DNA from: Sipunculus nudus
Taxonomy: Eukaryota > Annelida > Sipuncula > Golfingiida > Sipunculidae
Direction of reading: 5' to 3'
NCBI GenBank assembly: GCA_026874595.1
Contig: CM049310.1
Coordinates: 22,794,058 to 22,858,057, forward strand
Length of the DNA: 64,000 nt
Below the pieces are notes generated by a model. The model saw only the letters and a list, made by a program, of their open reading frames with translations, ran no database searches and had not been told where the DNA came from. The translations under genes were made by a program, and so were the position numbers. The number at the start of each line of letters is the position of its first letter. Within the stretch, counting starts at the first letter, position 1. Below are positions 11,509 through 22,079 of this stretch, piece by piece.

Positions 11509-12640
11509 AGGGCATGTTGAGTCTTACATTTTACATGGACATTCCTGGGAATTTCTACAATGTTTCACAACTGTTTGTGCGAACCATATATAAATCTTTT
11601 CTAAAAATCCTGTACTTCCCAAGAAAGTACAGGAAGGAGTCTTCAGTTTAGCTTTGTTCAGGTTTTAATTGCACTCATTAGTTCTGAGCATCTATGACCA
11701 TTACAGCATTTTAACTCACTTTCTCTCTATTGTCAGAATTATGCCATAAATATAACATATGCCATATATCTGAATCTTGATGATGTTAATTGAATTGTGA
11801 ATGGCTGTGTTTTGTGTGTGTGTATCAGAAATTCAGCCTACAGTCTGTCAAGAGTTGGGAGCCTGTCACTGTTGACTACATCAGACATTTAAAGTAAGCC
11901 TTTCGTGACATCATAAGCATTTTCATTACATTACCATTCAGAGTTTGTCTGGTGATGTATCTGCAGTGTAGTTTGTTTTTGTGTGAAACTTTCACAAATC
12001 AGTTTGTTATGAATTACAAAGTACGGTTAAGTATATTTGCAGACCCTTGGCATCATTTAACGATAGATGGTACTGAGCTGGCCTTTCTTTTAAAGTTACA
12101 TGTAATTGTTAACAACAATAGTGCCCAAGTACGATGTTGCCAGATATTTGTGTAGTTTGCACCAGGGTTTTACTGATACCTTAATTTTATATTTAAAAAC
12201 AAGTGGATGCTTACAATTCAGATGTTAGTCAGTTGTACCAGTGGCAGTTTTATTTAATATTTTTATACATGATTATGTATAGGAAATAAAAGTGATAATA
12301 AACAGGTCCACGTGAAGACATTGTGAATGTTAAGGTACTTGTACCCAAAATTGAAAGAAGAAAGCTGAGGTCTTGTGTACCTTTGAGTCAAATGAAGGTG
12401 AAAGTCAAGTTAACCCTTGTGTACTGTCATCTGGTATACATTAACATATGCAGGGTATGAATGGAAAGGGTTCACAAAAAGCTGGGATATCATGATCACA
12501 TCATTCATTCTCATAGCTATAACCTCATAAATAGAGACTGTGGTACAACTAAACATCACTGATATGTGTTCCATTGTTCTCTGTGAATAGGCAACCTATT
12601 TCATGTGTTTGAAGTGAATAAAATTTGTTCTTTGTAATTC
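11509..12640 (+). terminator. PDIA6 3' UTR with poly(A) signals
   Basis: About 1.1 kb after the KDEL stop without an exon-like frame. An AATAAA lies at 12285-12290. A second at 12617-12622 is followed within about 30 bases by a T/GT-rich tract (TTTGTTCTTTG, then TTTTGTTTATTTTTGTGTG), the usual layout of a cleavage site and downstream element. The end near 12640 is inferred from that, not from transcript data. Confidence 0.7.
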
Positions 12641-12756
12641 TTTTGTTTATTTTTGTGTGCTTTGTAGTTCCACTTGCTAAAAGTCTATCTATGCCAAAGG
12701 GATGGCCCTTTGTAAATCCCTCCAGTCCTCTGTTAACAGGGCGTAAATTGTAACCT

Positions 12757-13489
12757 GTGAGGCCATGGAAGTTCTATCTTCACATGCTGATAGGTCCTGA
12801 TTTGTCCTCTGTGACCTCTATTATTCCAGTTATGGAGGGGAGGCCAATCCATATGTCTGTGTTTCCCTATGCATATATGTATAAAGATGTAGCTTTTATT
12901 ATGAAGACAATAGGTAAAATGGCAAAAATTACATTTATGAAAAAGCTACTGGTAAAAATGACACCAATACAAACTAGAAAAAATGATTCCATTAGTTCAT
13001 TGGATACTCGGCCAAAGTTTGCCATATGAGAACATGTTTTTTATATCTTATACAAAACGACTTTGGTTTCTTCAGTTTAGTGTGTATGTCAGCTACATAT
13101 CTAATGTATACACTTGTGTTATAAAGTTTCAATATTTCATGTAAATAATATTTTAAAATTTGCATTTAATGTGTTATAAAATTTATGTAATTATACTGAA
13201 ACTTTGATAATTATTCTGTTTACAAGAATTGTATAAATATACAAAGTTCTAATATATGTTATAATTTTATTAAGAGGTCCATTTGTTTACCGTTAAATCA
13301 AATATACTTGAAATTGTATCTGTCAAGATCATGTTCTGAAACCAGTTGCTGACTCCAATGAACTGTGCATCAGAATGTTTAAAAAAATGTCTGAAACTAC
13401 TCGATCCCTCTGTTTAACAGCAGATGGAAGTATCATTATGTCTCTGCCCCCCCCCCCCCCCCCCAACCTTTTCCAGGGGAGATGTTTTC
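12757..13489. other. Intergenic DNA after PDIA6
   Basis: AT-rich sequence with no exon-like frame or known repeat boundary. A run of 18 C (13447-13464) marks its right side. A 90-codon open frame at 12757-13029 has no recognisable domain and lies just past the poly(A) region; I do not treat it as a gene. Confidence 0.5.
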
Positions 13490-14125
13490 AGTGCCATCAG
13501 CTATCGTAGTCCGTAGGATATTTCTTGTCAACAGGATAACTTTTGAAGGGCTGCATATAAAATTTGAAACGTTCATTGTTCATCCCAAAATCTTGGGAGG
13601 AATGTGAAACCTGGTGACCTTGACCATCTTCAAGGTCAAATCTGCCGAAATGTGAAATTTTTGTGAACCTCATAACTTTTGAAGTATTTATCATTTTGTC
13701 CTGAAATTGAGAACACCAATTGTTCCTACCACGTTCTCAGAGGAGTTCAAAACCCAGTGACCTTGACCAGGATCTTCCAAGGTCAAAGTAGCTGAATTAT
13801 AGTAATTGGCTTGTGTACGCAATAAATCTTGTAGGGCTGCATATTTTCCTCCAAAATTTGAAACATTCATTGTTCAAACCAAAATCGTGTTTGTGTTCGA
13901 AATCCAGTGACCTGGACCTTGATATTCAAGGTCAAATATATGTAATTCTGGGATTTTTATGACCCCCATACCTTTGGAAGTACTGAAGATTTTTTTCTTC
14001 AAATTTGACACACCAGTATTTCCGGCCAAAATCTCATCGGAGTTTGAAAAGCGGTAACCTTGACCAGGATCTTCAAGGTCAATTCTGCTGAAATTTAGAA
14101 TAATTGTTTTGAGATTCAATTGTAT
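13490..14125. repeat. Tandem array of about 148 bp, four copies, with paired TCAAGGTCA-type half-sites
   Basis: Anchors TGACCTTGACC or close variants occur near 13615, 13761, 13909 and 14058, spaced about 147-150 bp. Each is followed within about 25 bp by its inverse, (T)CAAGGTCAA. Other shared blocks are CATAACTTTTGAAG and AAATTTGAAACATTCATTG. The copies are diverged. Short antisense ORFs here repeat the same peptide pattern and are artefacts of the repeat. Confidence 0.75.
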
Positions 14126-14699
14126 GGGTCAATTAAAATATGTATTGGATTAAAAGACCAAAGAAATCTAGCCTACACAGGGTGCTTGACTTTTTTTCTT
14201 CATTTTAGACCGCGTACTGATATGTTCTCATGCATATATTTTCCCCGCCATTTTTTATAATCTGTGTCATATTGAGGCCATATAATACACAGGATTGCAC
14301 GAGACACTTCGTGTATGAAAATTATGGAAGGTATTTTTTAAGCTAAGCTGAATAAAAGCTTTCTGAGCTGTAGCGATCACCCTTTGTCTGTCATGCTGCG
14401 CGGTCTTCCGTTAACAGGGCACAAATCATAGGAGGTCCTTTTCTCTGAGCAATGGGGCCTGTTATTGCACCGCAGAATATTAAAAAAATGGTACAAAAGC
14501 TCAGTTTTTAGCGAACCTGTGAGCTTATGCGATGGTGCGGCGTCTTATGTCGTGCGTCGTACGTCGTGCGTCGTCTGTACGTTAACCGTAGCTATCTCAA
14601 AAACGGCAGGATCCAGCATCACCAATTTTTTAGCTCAGCTGACTGAAAGTCATCTGAGCTATAGCGATCACTCTTTGTCCGTCGTCCGTCTGTCCGTCT

Positions 14700-16345
14700 G
14701 TCCGTCCGTTAACCAGGCACAAATCGTAACCGCTGGACCTAGAACCTTGTAACTTGGGATTCTGAGAGGTCCATTAAAAATCTCCATGGAAACCAGAAAT
14801 TAGGTCTCTGTTACCCATATTCTTCGAGCTATGTGGCCCCAAAGTACCCCCCCAGAAAAGTCAAAAATTTCATACAAAAACTTCAATATCTCATTAACTA
14901 CTTGACTGATGGTCATGATTTTTGGCATACATATTGATCATGAGATGTTACATCACTTCCTGCAGACTGGTGGCGCCACCTGTATTTTTCGATTTTTTAC
15001 GAATTTTTTTCTCTATTTTTGAGACCTTTAAAAATGTGAACATCTGTTAACAAGGCACAAATCATAAAGACTGGACTTAGAATCTTAATTTTTGACACAC
15101 TGAGAGGTCCATGAAAAATCTCCTTGGAAACCAGAAATTAGGTCTCTGTTACCCATATCCTTCGAGCTATGGGGCCCGAAAGTACCCCCCAGAATAGTAA
15201 AAAATTTCATACAAAAACTTCAATATCTCAATAACTACATCACTGATGGTCTTCATTTTTGGCATACATATTGATCATGAGATGTTCTATCAGTTCCTGC
15301 AGACTGGTGGCGCCACCTGTACTGTTTGATTTTTTACGATTTTTTCCTCTATTTTTGAGACCTTTGAGGATGCTGTCATCTGTTAGCGTGGCACAAATCG
15401 TAACGACTGGACCTAGAATCTTCATTTTCCACACACTGAGAGACCTATGAAAAGTCTCCATGGAAACCAGAAATTAGGTCTCTGTTACCCATATCCTTCG
15501 AGCTATGGGGCCCAAAATTACCCCCCAGAATAGTCAAAAGTTTCATACAAAAACTTCAATATCTCATTGACTACATCACTGATGGTCATGATTTTCGACA
15601 TACATATTGATCATGAGATGTTTCATCAGTTTGTGCAGACTGGTGGCGCCACCTGTATTTTTCAATGTTCACGAATTGTTTTCTCCATTTTTGAGACCTT
15701 TAAGGATGTAGTTATCTGTCAACAGGGTACAAATCGTAACGACTGGACCTAGAATCTTCGTTCTTGACACACAGGGAGACCCATGATAAGTCTCCATGGA
15801 AACCTGAAATTTGGTCTCTGTTACCCATATCCTTTGAGCTATGGCACTCCAAAGTACAGCTCAGAATAATGGAAAATTTGACTATGATACAAAAGCTAAA
15901 GTATCTGAACAACTAATGCAGAGATAACCATAATTGTTTGCATGGATATTGATCATGGAGTGTTTCATAAGTTTCTGCAGACTGGTGGCACCACCTGTAT
16001 TTGTTCGGTTTTTTTTTACAAATTTTCCGGTATTTTTGAGACCTTTAAAGATATGAACATCTGTTAACAGGGCACAAATCATAAAAACTGGACCAAGAAT
16101 CTTCATTCTTGACACACAGGGAGACCCATGAAAAGTCTCCATGGAAACTTGAAATTAGGTCTCTGTTACCCAATATCTTTAAGCTGTATGGGTCCAAAAT
16201 ACCCCCCCCCCCTTGAATAATGGAAAATTTGATACAAAAACTGCAGTATTTCAATAACTACAACACTGATGGTCATGATTTTCGGCATACATATTGATCA
16301 TGAGCTGTTCCATCAGTTTCTGCAGACTGGGTGTGCCACCTCTAT
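14700..16345 (+). repeat. 337-bp tandem repeat array, about five units
   Basis: The unit order is: GTTAAC-aGGCACAAATC, TCTCCATGGAAACC, GAAATTAGGTCTCTGTTACC, CATATCCTTCGAGCTATG, a C-rich CCCCCAGAATAG, TTCAATATCTCA, GCATACATATTGATCATGAG, GCAGACTGGTGGCGCCACCT, and TTTTTGAGACCTTT. Spacing between equivalent anchors is 338, 336, 336 and 345 bp. All ORFs here are short and repeat the same peptides. Confidence 0.85.
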
Positions 16346-16350
16346 TTGTA

Positions 16351-17430
16351 TCCGCCAAAACGAAGTTTTGCGGATACTATGTTTTTGACCGGGTTCCGCC
16401 TCCGCCGCCGCCGCCGCGTTCGTTTCCGGAGAACTCCTCTGAGACTACTGGACAGATTTTTCCGAAACTTACACAAATTATCGGGTCACATGTGAACTGG
16501 TGCCTAACCAAGTGACCTTGACCTCTGACCTTTCGTCTCTGCCCAGCGTTCGTTTGTGCGTCTGTTTCCACACATAAACCCTTATATCTCTGGAACCGTT
16601 TGACCGATCCGGAAAAATTTTTTACACAAATGTAGCCCTGGGATAGCTTTATAACATACACAACAAAAGGTGGAGCCACCTGCAACCATGTTTGCACAGT
16701 GTCCATCTGTTCATCTGCCTGGGGTTAAAATCACTCATATCTCTGCAGTGGTTTGACTAATTCACCTAAAATTCGGCATGCGTATACATCCTAGATAGCT
16801 TTCTCGATTTTATGACAGGTGGCGCCACCTACATTCACGTTAATGCTCCACACATAAACCCATATATCTCGGGAACCGTTTGACCGATCCGGAAAAAAAT
16901 TTTACACAAATGTAGCCCTGGGATAGCTTTATAACATACACAACAAAAGGTGGCGCCACCTGCAGCCATTTTTGCACAGCGTCCATCTGTTTGTCTACCT
17001 TTGGTTGAAATCACTCATATCTCTGCAGTGGTTTGACCAAATTACCTGAAATTCAGCATGCTTGTACATCCCGCATAGCTTTCTTGATTTTATGACAGGT
17101 GGCGCCACCTACATTCAGGTTCACGCTGTAGACATCCATGCTTATATCTCCGGACTCATTCAACCAATCAGGACAATTTTTTTACACAAATGTAGCCCTT
17201 GGATAGCTTTATAACATACACAAGAATGCTTGTGTATATATCTTGGATAGTTTCTCATTCAAATAACAGGTGGCGCCACCTACAATCATGTTTATGTGGC
17301 AGAGATCCATTCTAATATTTAACACATGTTACTCTATATCCCCTTGCCACTCAATCCATGCCTTACTTCACTCGTCCTTCTCTGATTTTGGCGGATACAC
17401 ATAGTCGCTTGTCGACTACCCGGATTCTAG
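16351..17430 (+). mobile_element. Non-autonomous Helitron-like element, family B, copy 2
   Basis: Host A at 16350, then TCCGCCAAAACGAAGTTTTG (a CCGCCAAAAC/GTTTTGCGG hairpin). It ends GGATTCTAG at 17430 before a host T. The 3' hairpin TAGTCG-CTTGT-CGACTA lies 12 nt before the end, and TTTTGGCGG, the inverse of the 5' arm, lies just upstream of it. This is the best preserved copy and shows the whole Helitron signature (TC, hairpin, CTAG, A^T). It has two internal units of about 280 bp (TTTGCAC at 16691 and 16971). It interrupts a 337-bp family D unit just after its GCCACC site. Confidence 0.78.
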
Positions 17431-17777
17431 TTTTTTCAAATTTTTACGAATTTTTTTCTTTTTTTTTGAGACCTTTAAAGATGTGGTTATCTGTCAACAG
17501 GGTACAAATCGCAACAACTGGACCTAGAATCTTCATTCTTGTCATGCAAGGAGGCCCATAAAAGGTGCCTATGGAAACTTGAAATTAGGTCTCTGTTACC
17601 CATATCCTTCAAGCTATAGGACTCCGAAGTATCCCTCAGAATAATGGACAATTTGATACAAAAACTTAAGTATCTGAACAACTAATGCAGAGATCACCAT
17701 GATTTTTTGCATGGATATTGACCATTAAGTGTTTTTATTAGTTTATGCAGACTGGTGGAGCCACCTGTATTTTTGCA
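17431..17777 (+). repeat. Sixth 337-bp family D unit between two Helitron-like insertions
   Basis: Resumes the unit at TTTACGAATTTTTTTC and TTTTTGAGACCTTTAAAG, then runs through GGTACAAATCGCAAC, ATGGAAACTTGAAATTAGG and GCAGACTGGTGGAGCCACCT to the next insertion. It joins the interrupted unit on the left and the one on the right. Confidence 0.75.
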
Positions 17778-18937
17778 TCTGCCAAAACGAAGTTTTGCGG
17801 ATACTATGTTTTTGACCGGGTTCCTCTGCTGGTGTTCGTTTCCAGAGAGCTCCTCGGAGACTTATGGACCGATTTTCCCCAAACTTACACCTATTATCGG
17901 GTCACATGTGAACTGGTGCCTAACCAATTTGCGTTGACCTCTGACCTTTACTCTCTATCCAGTGTCCATTTGTGGGTCTGTTTCCACTCATAAACCCTCA
18001 TATCTCGGGAACCGTTTGACCGATCAGGAAATAAAATTGATACAAATGTAGCCCTTGGATTGCTTTATAACATACACAAAAAATGGTGGCGCCACCTGTA
18101 ACCATGTTTGCACAGTGTCCATCTGTTCATCTGCCTTGGGTTAAAATCACTCATATCTCTGCAGTGAATTGACTAATTCACCTGAAATTCGTCATGCGTA
18201 TACATCCAGGATAGCTTTCTTGATTTAATGACAGGTGGCGCCACCTACGTTCACGTTCACGCTGATGACATCCAAGCTTATATCTCGGGAACCGTTTGAC
18301 CGATCAGGAAATAAAATTTTTACAAATGTAGCCCTTTGATAGCTCTGTAACATACACAAAAAATGGTGGCGCCACCTGTAACAATGTTTGCACAGCGTCT
18401 GTCTGTTAGTCTGCCGTGGCCTAAAATCACTCATTTCTCTGTAGTGGTTCGACATAACTGCCTAAAATTTTGCAGGTTTATACATCGTGGACAGCTTTCT
18501 TGATTTTATGACAGATGCCACCTACATTCTAGTTAACGCTGCACACATCCAAGCTCATATCTCAGGAACCATTTGACCGATTGGGCCAAAATTGTGCATG
18601 TGTTTAGATCTCACATAGGTCTTTATCATACACAAAACTGGAGGGGTTACCTGCAAAGATTTTTGCACAGTGTTTGTCTGTTTGTCTGCCATGGGCAAAA
18701 ATCGCTCATATACATGTAGTGGTTTGACTTTTCTGCCTAAAATTTGGCAGGTGTATACAACTTGGACAGCTTTCTGGATTTGTGGTAGGTGGCACAACCT
18801 ACATACACATTTAGGCTGCAGACATCCATGCTAATATGCAACATACCTCACTCTATTTCCCCTTGCCACTCAATCCATGCCTCACTATCCGATTTTGGCA
18901 GATACATGTAGTCACTTGTCAGTTACCCGTATTCTAG
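17778..18937 (+). mobile_element. Non-autonomous Helitron-like element, family B, copy 3
   Basis: Host A at 17777, then TCTGCCAAAACGAAGTTTTG. It ends CCGTATTCTAG at 18937 before TTTT. The 3' hairpin is decayed (TAGTCA-CTTGT-CAGTTA). Internal units are about 278 bp (TTTGCAC at 18106, 18387 and 18662). It is inserted at the same point of a family D unit as copy 2. No ORF of use. Confidence 0.75.
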
Positions 18938-20457
18938 TTTTAAAAGTTTACACATTTTTCTCTATTTTTGAGATATATAAATACAGACTAAATCTTGGCC
19001 TGTTGGTTAATCTGTTTGATGCTTCAGTTGAATGGGTATATACTACCATTCTGATGATAAAATTTCCTTTTGCGAATCTCTTCCCAGTCAGCTGAGCGTC
19101 ATGACCCATGGGTCACTTGTTTTGCAAATAATCAGTCATTTAAAAAACTCTATCGGATTTTTTTTTTAACTGCATTTTCTTAGATTTTATAGGGAAAAAG
19201 CTAAAAAAGCTTTAAAAATCTTCTTCTCCGAAACTGTCCAGCCAAATTGTCCAATATTTCACAGAAATGATCCCTGGAACAATCTCTCTCAAGTGTGTTC
19301 GAATGGTTCCAGTTCGAAGATTTTTGGCCGAGTTACAGGAGGTTGAACTTTGTCATCTGTCCAAAAAAGCATATTAAAATTTCAATCTCAGAAACGGCTG
19401 GAGCTATCATCACCAAATTTTATGCCAATGTTGTTTACATGAGTCATATCTGAATTTGAGGTAATGGTGGCGCCACCTGCATCGGCCTTTTTTGTACGGG
19501 GTCATCAGTGCCTGTATCACACTGAGGGCTACAAAAACTTCTTCTCTGAAACCATATGGCCAAAATGTTTAATATCGCACAGAAATGATCCTAGGGTAGT
19601 GTTTTCTCTTCTTCTCAAAAACCACTGGGCCAAATTCTTAAATCTCAGATATTAATTATCCTCAGATGTTGATAATTCAAGTTTGGTTAAAGGGTTTTGG
19701 TTCAGTGCTTTTTGGCTGAGTTACGGGAAGCTGAACTTAGCCAGTTTGCCGTATCTTCCTATATGAGTTATAAACCTGCGAAACGTTTTCAACTGACGCC
19801 ACTGAAGCCAGTTTGTTAAATATTTTACAAGAATAATTCCCACATTTAATTTTTATAATAATTGTCTTTAATGGTTCCACATGAATGATTTTTGGCTGAA
19901 TAATGGAGATTGAATTGAGTCATTTTACCATATAAGTTGGCTGTGTGATGCTGTTACATCTAGCCTGGCACCAGTTTATCAGCATCTATTACATCAAGCC
20001 ACTAGACATTTAGATTTCAGGTTATCTTTGGTTAATATTGACAAGAATGTTTTTAAAGCTTTTAAAGAATTTAGATTTATGATTTAAGTTATTCATCATA
20101 CCAGGCAATGTTACAATCATGGATTTTCAGCTCTCTGTGGCTATATAAAGACAACTGTACATGGATTATAAATTATTGGTATCCCTTCTCAACTGAATTC
20201 AAGAATTCGCCATCAATGAGATATATCTGTATTATAATTTTGCATTCAGTATGCATCTGTAATTATTTTACATTTATCCTGATTTCTTTTTTTTATAAAA
20301 AGTCAGCTGAAAAGCATTTTGTATTGGGACAGATGGCAGCACTTGGTTTACCTTTGGCAGATTACCAGTGCGTGATGTTGGCCATTAGCCAAGATGATGT
20401 CAGCTGTATAAATAGTTTTGGCACAGTGCCAGGATTGGAAGAAGTGCAGCCAGGTAC

Positions 20458-20690
20458 AGGTAAAGAGTTCACTCAGTGCAGTAGCTGCATTCTATTTATA
20501 GCTTTGGCAGACTGCTCACTCCATCAGATTTGGCACCAAAGTTCAGCCTGGATCTATTTATAGCTTTGGCAGATTGCCAACTGTGTTAGATTATGCAACA
20601 GGTCAAGGTTCACTCAGTGCAGCCAAGTATAGGTCAAAAGTTCACTCAGTTTAGCCAGGTGCAGGTCAAGAGTTCACTCAGTGCAGTAGC
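20458..20690 (+). repeat. Short tandem repeat with four DR1/DR2-like nuclear receptor sites
   Basis: The block (C)AGGTCAAxAGTTCACTCAGT recurs about every 32 bp, with one copy farther left. Sites: AGGTAA-AG-AGTTCA at 20458, AGGTCA-A-GGTTCA at 20600, AGGTCA-AA-AGTTCA at 20631, and AGGTCA-AG-AGTTCA at 20663. A second motif, CTATTTATAGCTTTGGCAGA, occurs at about 20491 and 20552. No gene starts nearby. Confidence 0.6.
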
Positions 20691-20819
20691 TTGAGGCAAC
20701 AATTTGTCACAGTTCACTTCGGGGGAACTGCCTTACTCACTTAAGCGTTGTCAGCCCAGTGCATCAAACTCAAAGGAAGTTTGATGTATTGGCCTGATAT
20801 TTTGACCTGTCTATGCGTT

Positions 20820-21140
20820 TTTGATGGTATTCTCATTTACAAGAGTGAAGACAGGTGGTACCACCTACATTAACTTTTACCGTGTATGCGTCTGCTTATT
20901 TCTACAGAGGAATTTGATACATCAGCCTAAAATTGGGCATATTTATACATATCGGGTAGCTTTATCATGTCAAGACTTGTGGCGCCACCTACAATAATCT
21001 TTGCACAGTGTATGTCCCTGTTTATTTCGCAGGAGGGGTTAGACATATCAGTCTGACATTGGGCATATGTATATATCTCTTTGTTGTTAACAAGACTGAT
21101 GGTGCCAGCTACAATCATTTTTTGTTGTGTGCACACATGC
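20820..21140 (+). repeat. Diverged fragment related to family B internal units
   Basis: Contains two degenerate units with CAGCCTAAAATTGGGCATAT and CAGTCTGACATTGGGCATAT, followed by GTGGCGCCACCTACAAT and a GGTGCCAGCTACAATC variant. The same order (aaatttggcat..., ggtggcgccacct, tttgcacag) is seen in the family B elements. No ends could be recognised. Confidence 0.5.
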
Positions 21141-21332
21141 CAGAATTTCAGCAGTGATGTATGTGTAATTGTTTCTTGTTCAAAGTGTTTAGAACTTGCA
21201 TTGTTCATGTACATGTTACACATATTCTTGAAAAGTAATGGTCCAGCACTGCAGCATTTTACCTGATGTAATCCCATTGCACAGGTTCGCATTAGTACGG
21301 TAGCTCGTATAGGACATGCACAAAATTATTTT

Positions 21333-21545
21333 TATCTCGTTCCCACGAGATAGTATCTCATGGCCACGCGATAATTATCTCGTTCCCACGCGTTAGTATC
21401 TCGTGGCCACGCGATAATTATCTCGTTCCCACGAGATAGTATCTCGTTCCCAAGCGATAGTATCTCGTGGCCACGCGATAATTATCTCGTTCCCACGCGA
21501 TACTATCGCGTGGCAACGCGATAATTATCGCGTGGGAGAGAGATA
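21333..21545 (+). repeat. Left palindromic-word array (ten 20-bp words)
   Basis: Ten words of the form TATC(T/G)CGTNNNNACG(A/C)GATA, for example TATCTCGTTCCCACGAGATA, are separated by single G or C bases or by AT. Words plus spacers account for exactly 213 bp. Words with a GGCC centre are perfect palindromes. The last word is degraded. Confidence 0.85.
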
Positions 21546-21804
21546 AATGTAGATAGATAATACAGTAAGACCTACATCTTAAATCCTTGAGGCATGCTTC
21601 TATACACTGGTTGAAGACTATGGTCAATTATTTGCATGAATTTAGAGCGGACTTAATATGCTGAGACCTGAAATGATACAACGGGCACTCGTACAACACT
21701 CGTGGGCCATGTTTGTCTGGAGAATTTGTGAGCGTGGAAAGGGGGGGGGGGGGGGGGGCTAGTTCGGGTAAAATATTTTTCATATGTTCACAATATAAAT
21801 TACC

Positions 21805-21854
21805 ATTGGCGGCGAAACCAAATTTTCATTGGGGGCCAATAGTATACCCAAATA

Positions 21855-21929
<75 letters not shown>

Positions 21930-22034
21930 ATATATATTATATATAGACTAGTATATATATTATATATATATTATATATACATATATATTATAAATATATT
22001 ATTATTTATATATATATATATGTATATTTATATA

Positions 22035-22079
<45 letters not shown>

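Larger units (their letters stand above)
1..12640 (+). other. PDIA6: Gene locus: PDIA6/P5-type protein disulfide isomerase, 5'-truncated by the window
   Basis: Nine exons (354-480, 874-1007, 3147-3365, 3794-3946, 4829-4986, 5242-5314, 7960-8045, 8464-8560, 11434-11508) join in one open frame of 1122 nt, giving 373 residues plus stop. All introns are GT-AG and every phase matches. Seen in the product: the second half of a first thioredoxin domain, a Gly/Ser-rich linker, a second thioredoxin domain with a CGHC active site, a redox-inactive b-type domain, and an acidic tail ending KDEL. This order is specific to PDIA6/P5, an ER-lumen thiol-disulfide oxidoreductase that forms and isomerises disulfides in secretory clients. 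The human protein has 440 residues, so roughly 75 N-terminal residues (signal peptide and first CGHC) lie upstream of position 1. Identity is very secure; the 5' end is not in this window. Confidence 0.96.
14631..19119 (+). mobile_element. Helitron-like composite, family D, with 337-bp tandem units
   Basis: The 5' end AGCTCAGCTGACTGAAAGTC-ATCTGAGCT can fold on itself. Near the 3' end the arm returns as TCAGCTGAGCG, followed by a perfect 14-bp palindrome TGACCCATGGGTCA (19102-19115) and a CTTG end. The flanks are T and T, as expected for Helentron/Helitron2-type insertion. The interior is five units of about 337 bp (anchor CACAAATCRTAA at 14718, 15056, 15392, 15728 and 16073) plus a sixth near 17503, each ending in a GGTGGCGCCACC-type site. 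Two family B Helitron-like copies sit inside. No protein-coding capacity was seen. Confidence 0.62.
14480..19950. repeat. Family C copy 2, split by a 4.5 kb Helitron-like composite
   Basis: The left part (14480-14630, TTAGCGAACCTGTGAGC ... GCATCACCAATTTTT) and the right part (19120-19950, TTTTGCAAATAATCAGTC ...) together match the order of family C copy 1 at 5630-6910. The join falls inside the block equivalent to CACCAAATTTCATGGAAGAATC there. The right half has the diagnostic GCCAAATTGTCCAATATTTC (19240), GATTTTTGGCCGAGTTACAG and GGTGGCGCCACCTGC (19466). This is a pre-existing repeat that took an insertion. Confidence 0.68.

Noticed and set aside
16377-16706. Open frames such as MDTVQTWLQVAPP on the minus strand, also at 1384-1713
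   Set aside because: The same peptide appears in several places because the underlying Helitron-like units are repeated. The frames are broken differently in each copy, and CGCCACC-derived residues dominate. These are not genes.
20108-20563. 151-codon open frame on the plus strand
   Set aside because: It runs through AT-rich DNA into a short tandem repeat. No domain and no splice continuation.
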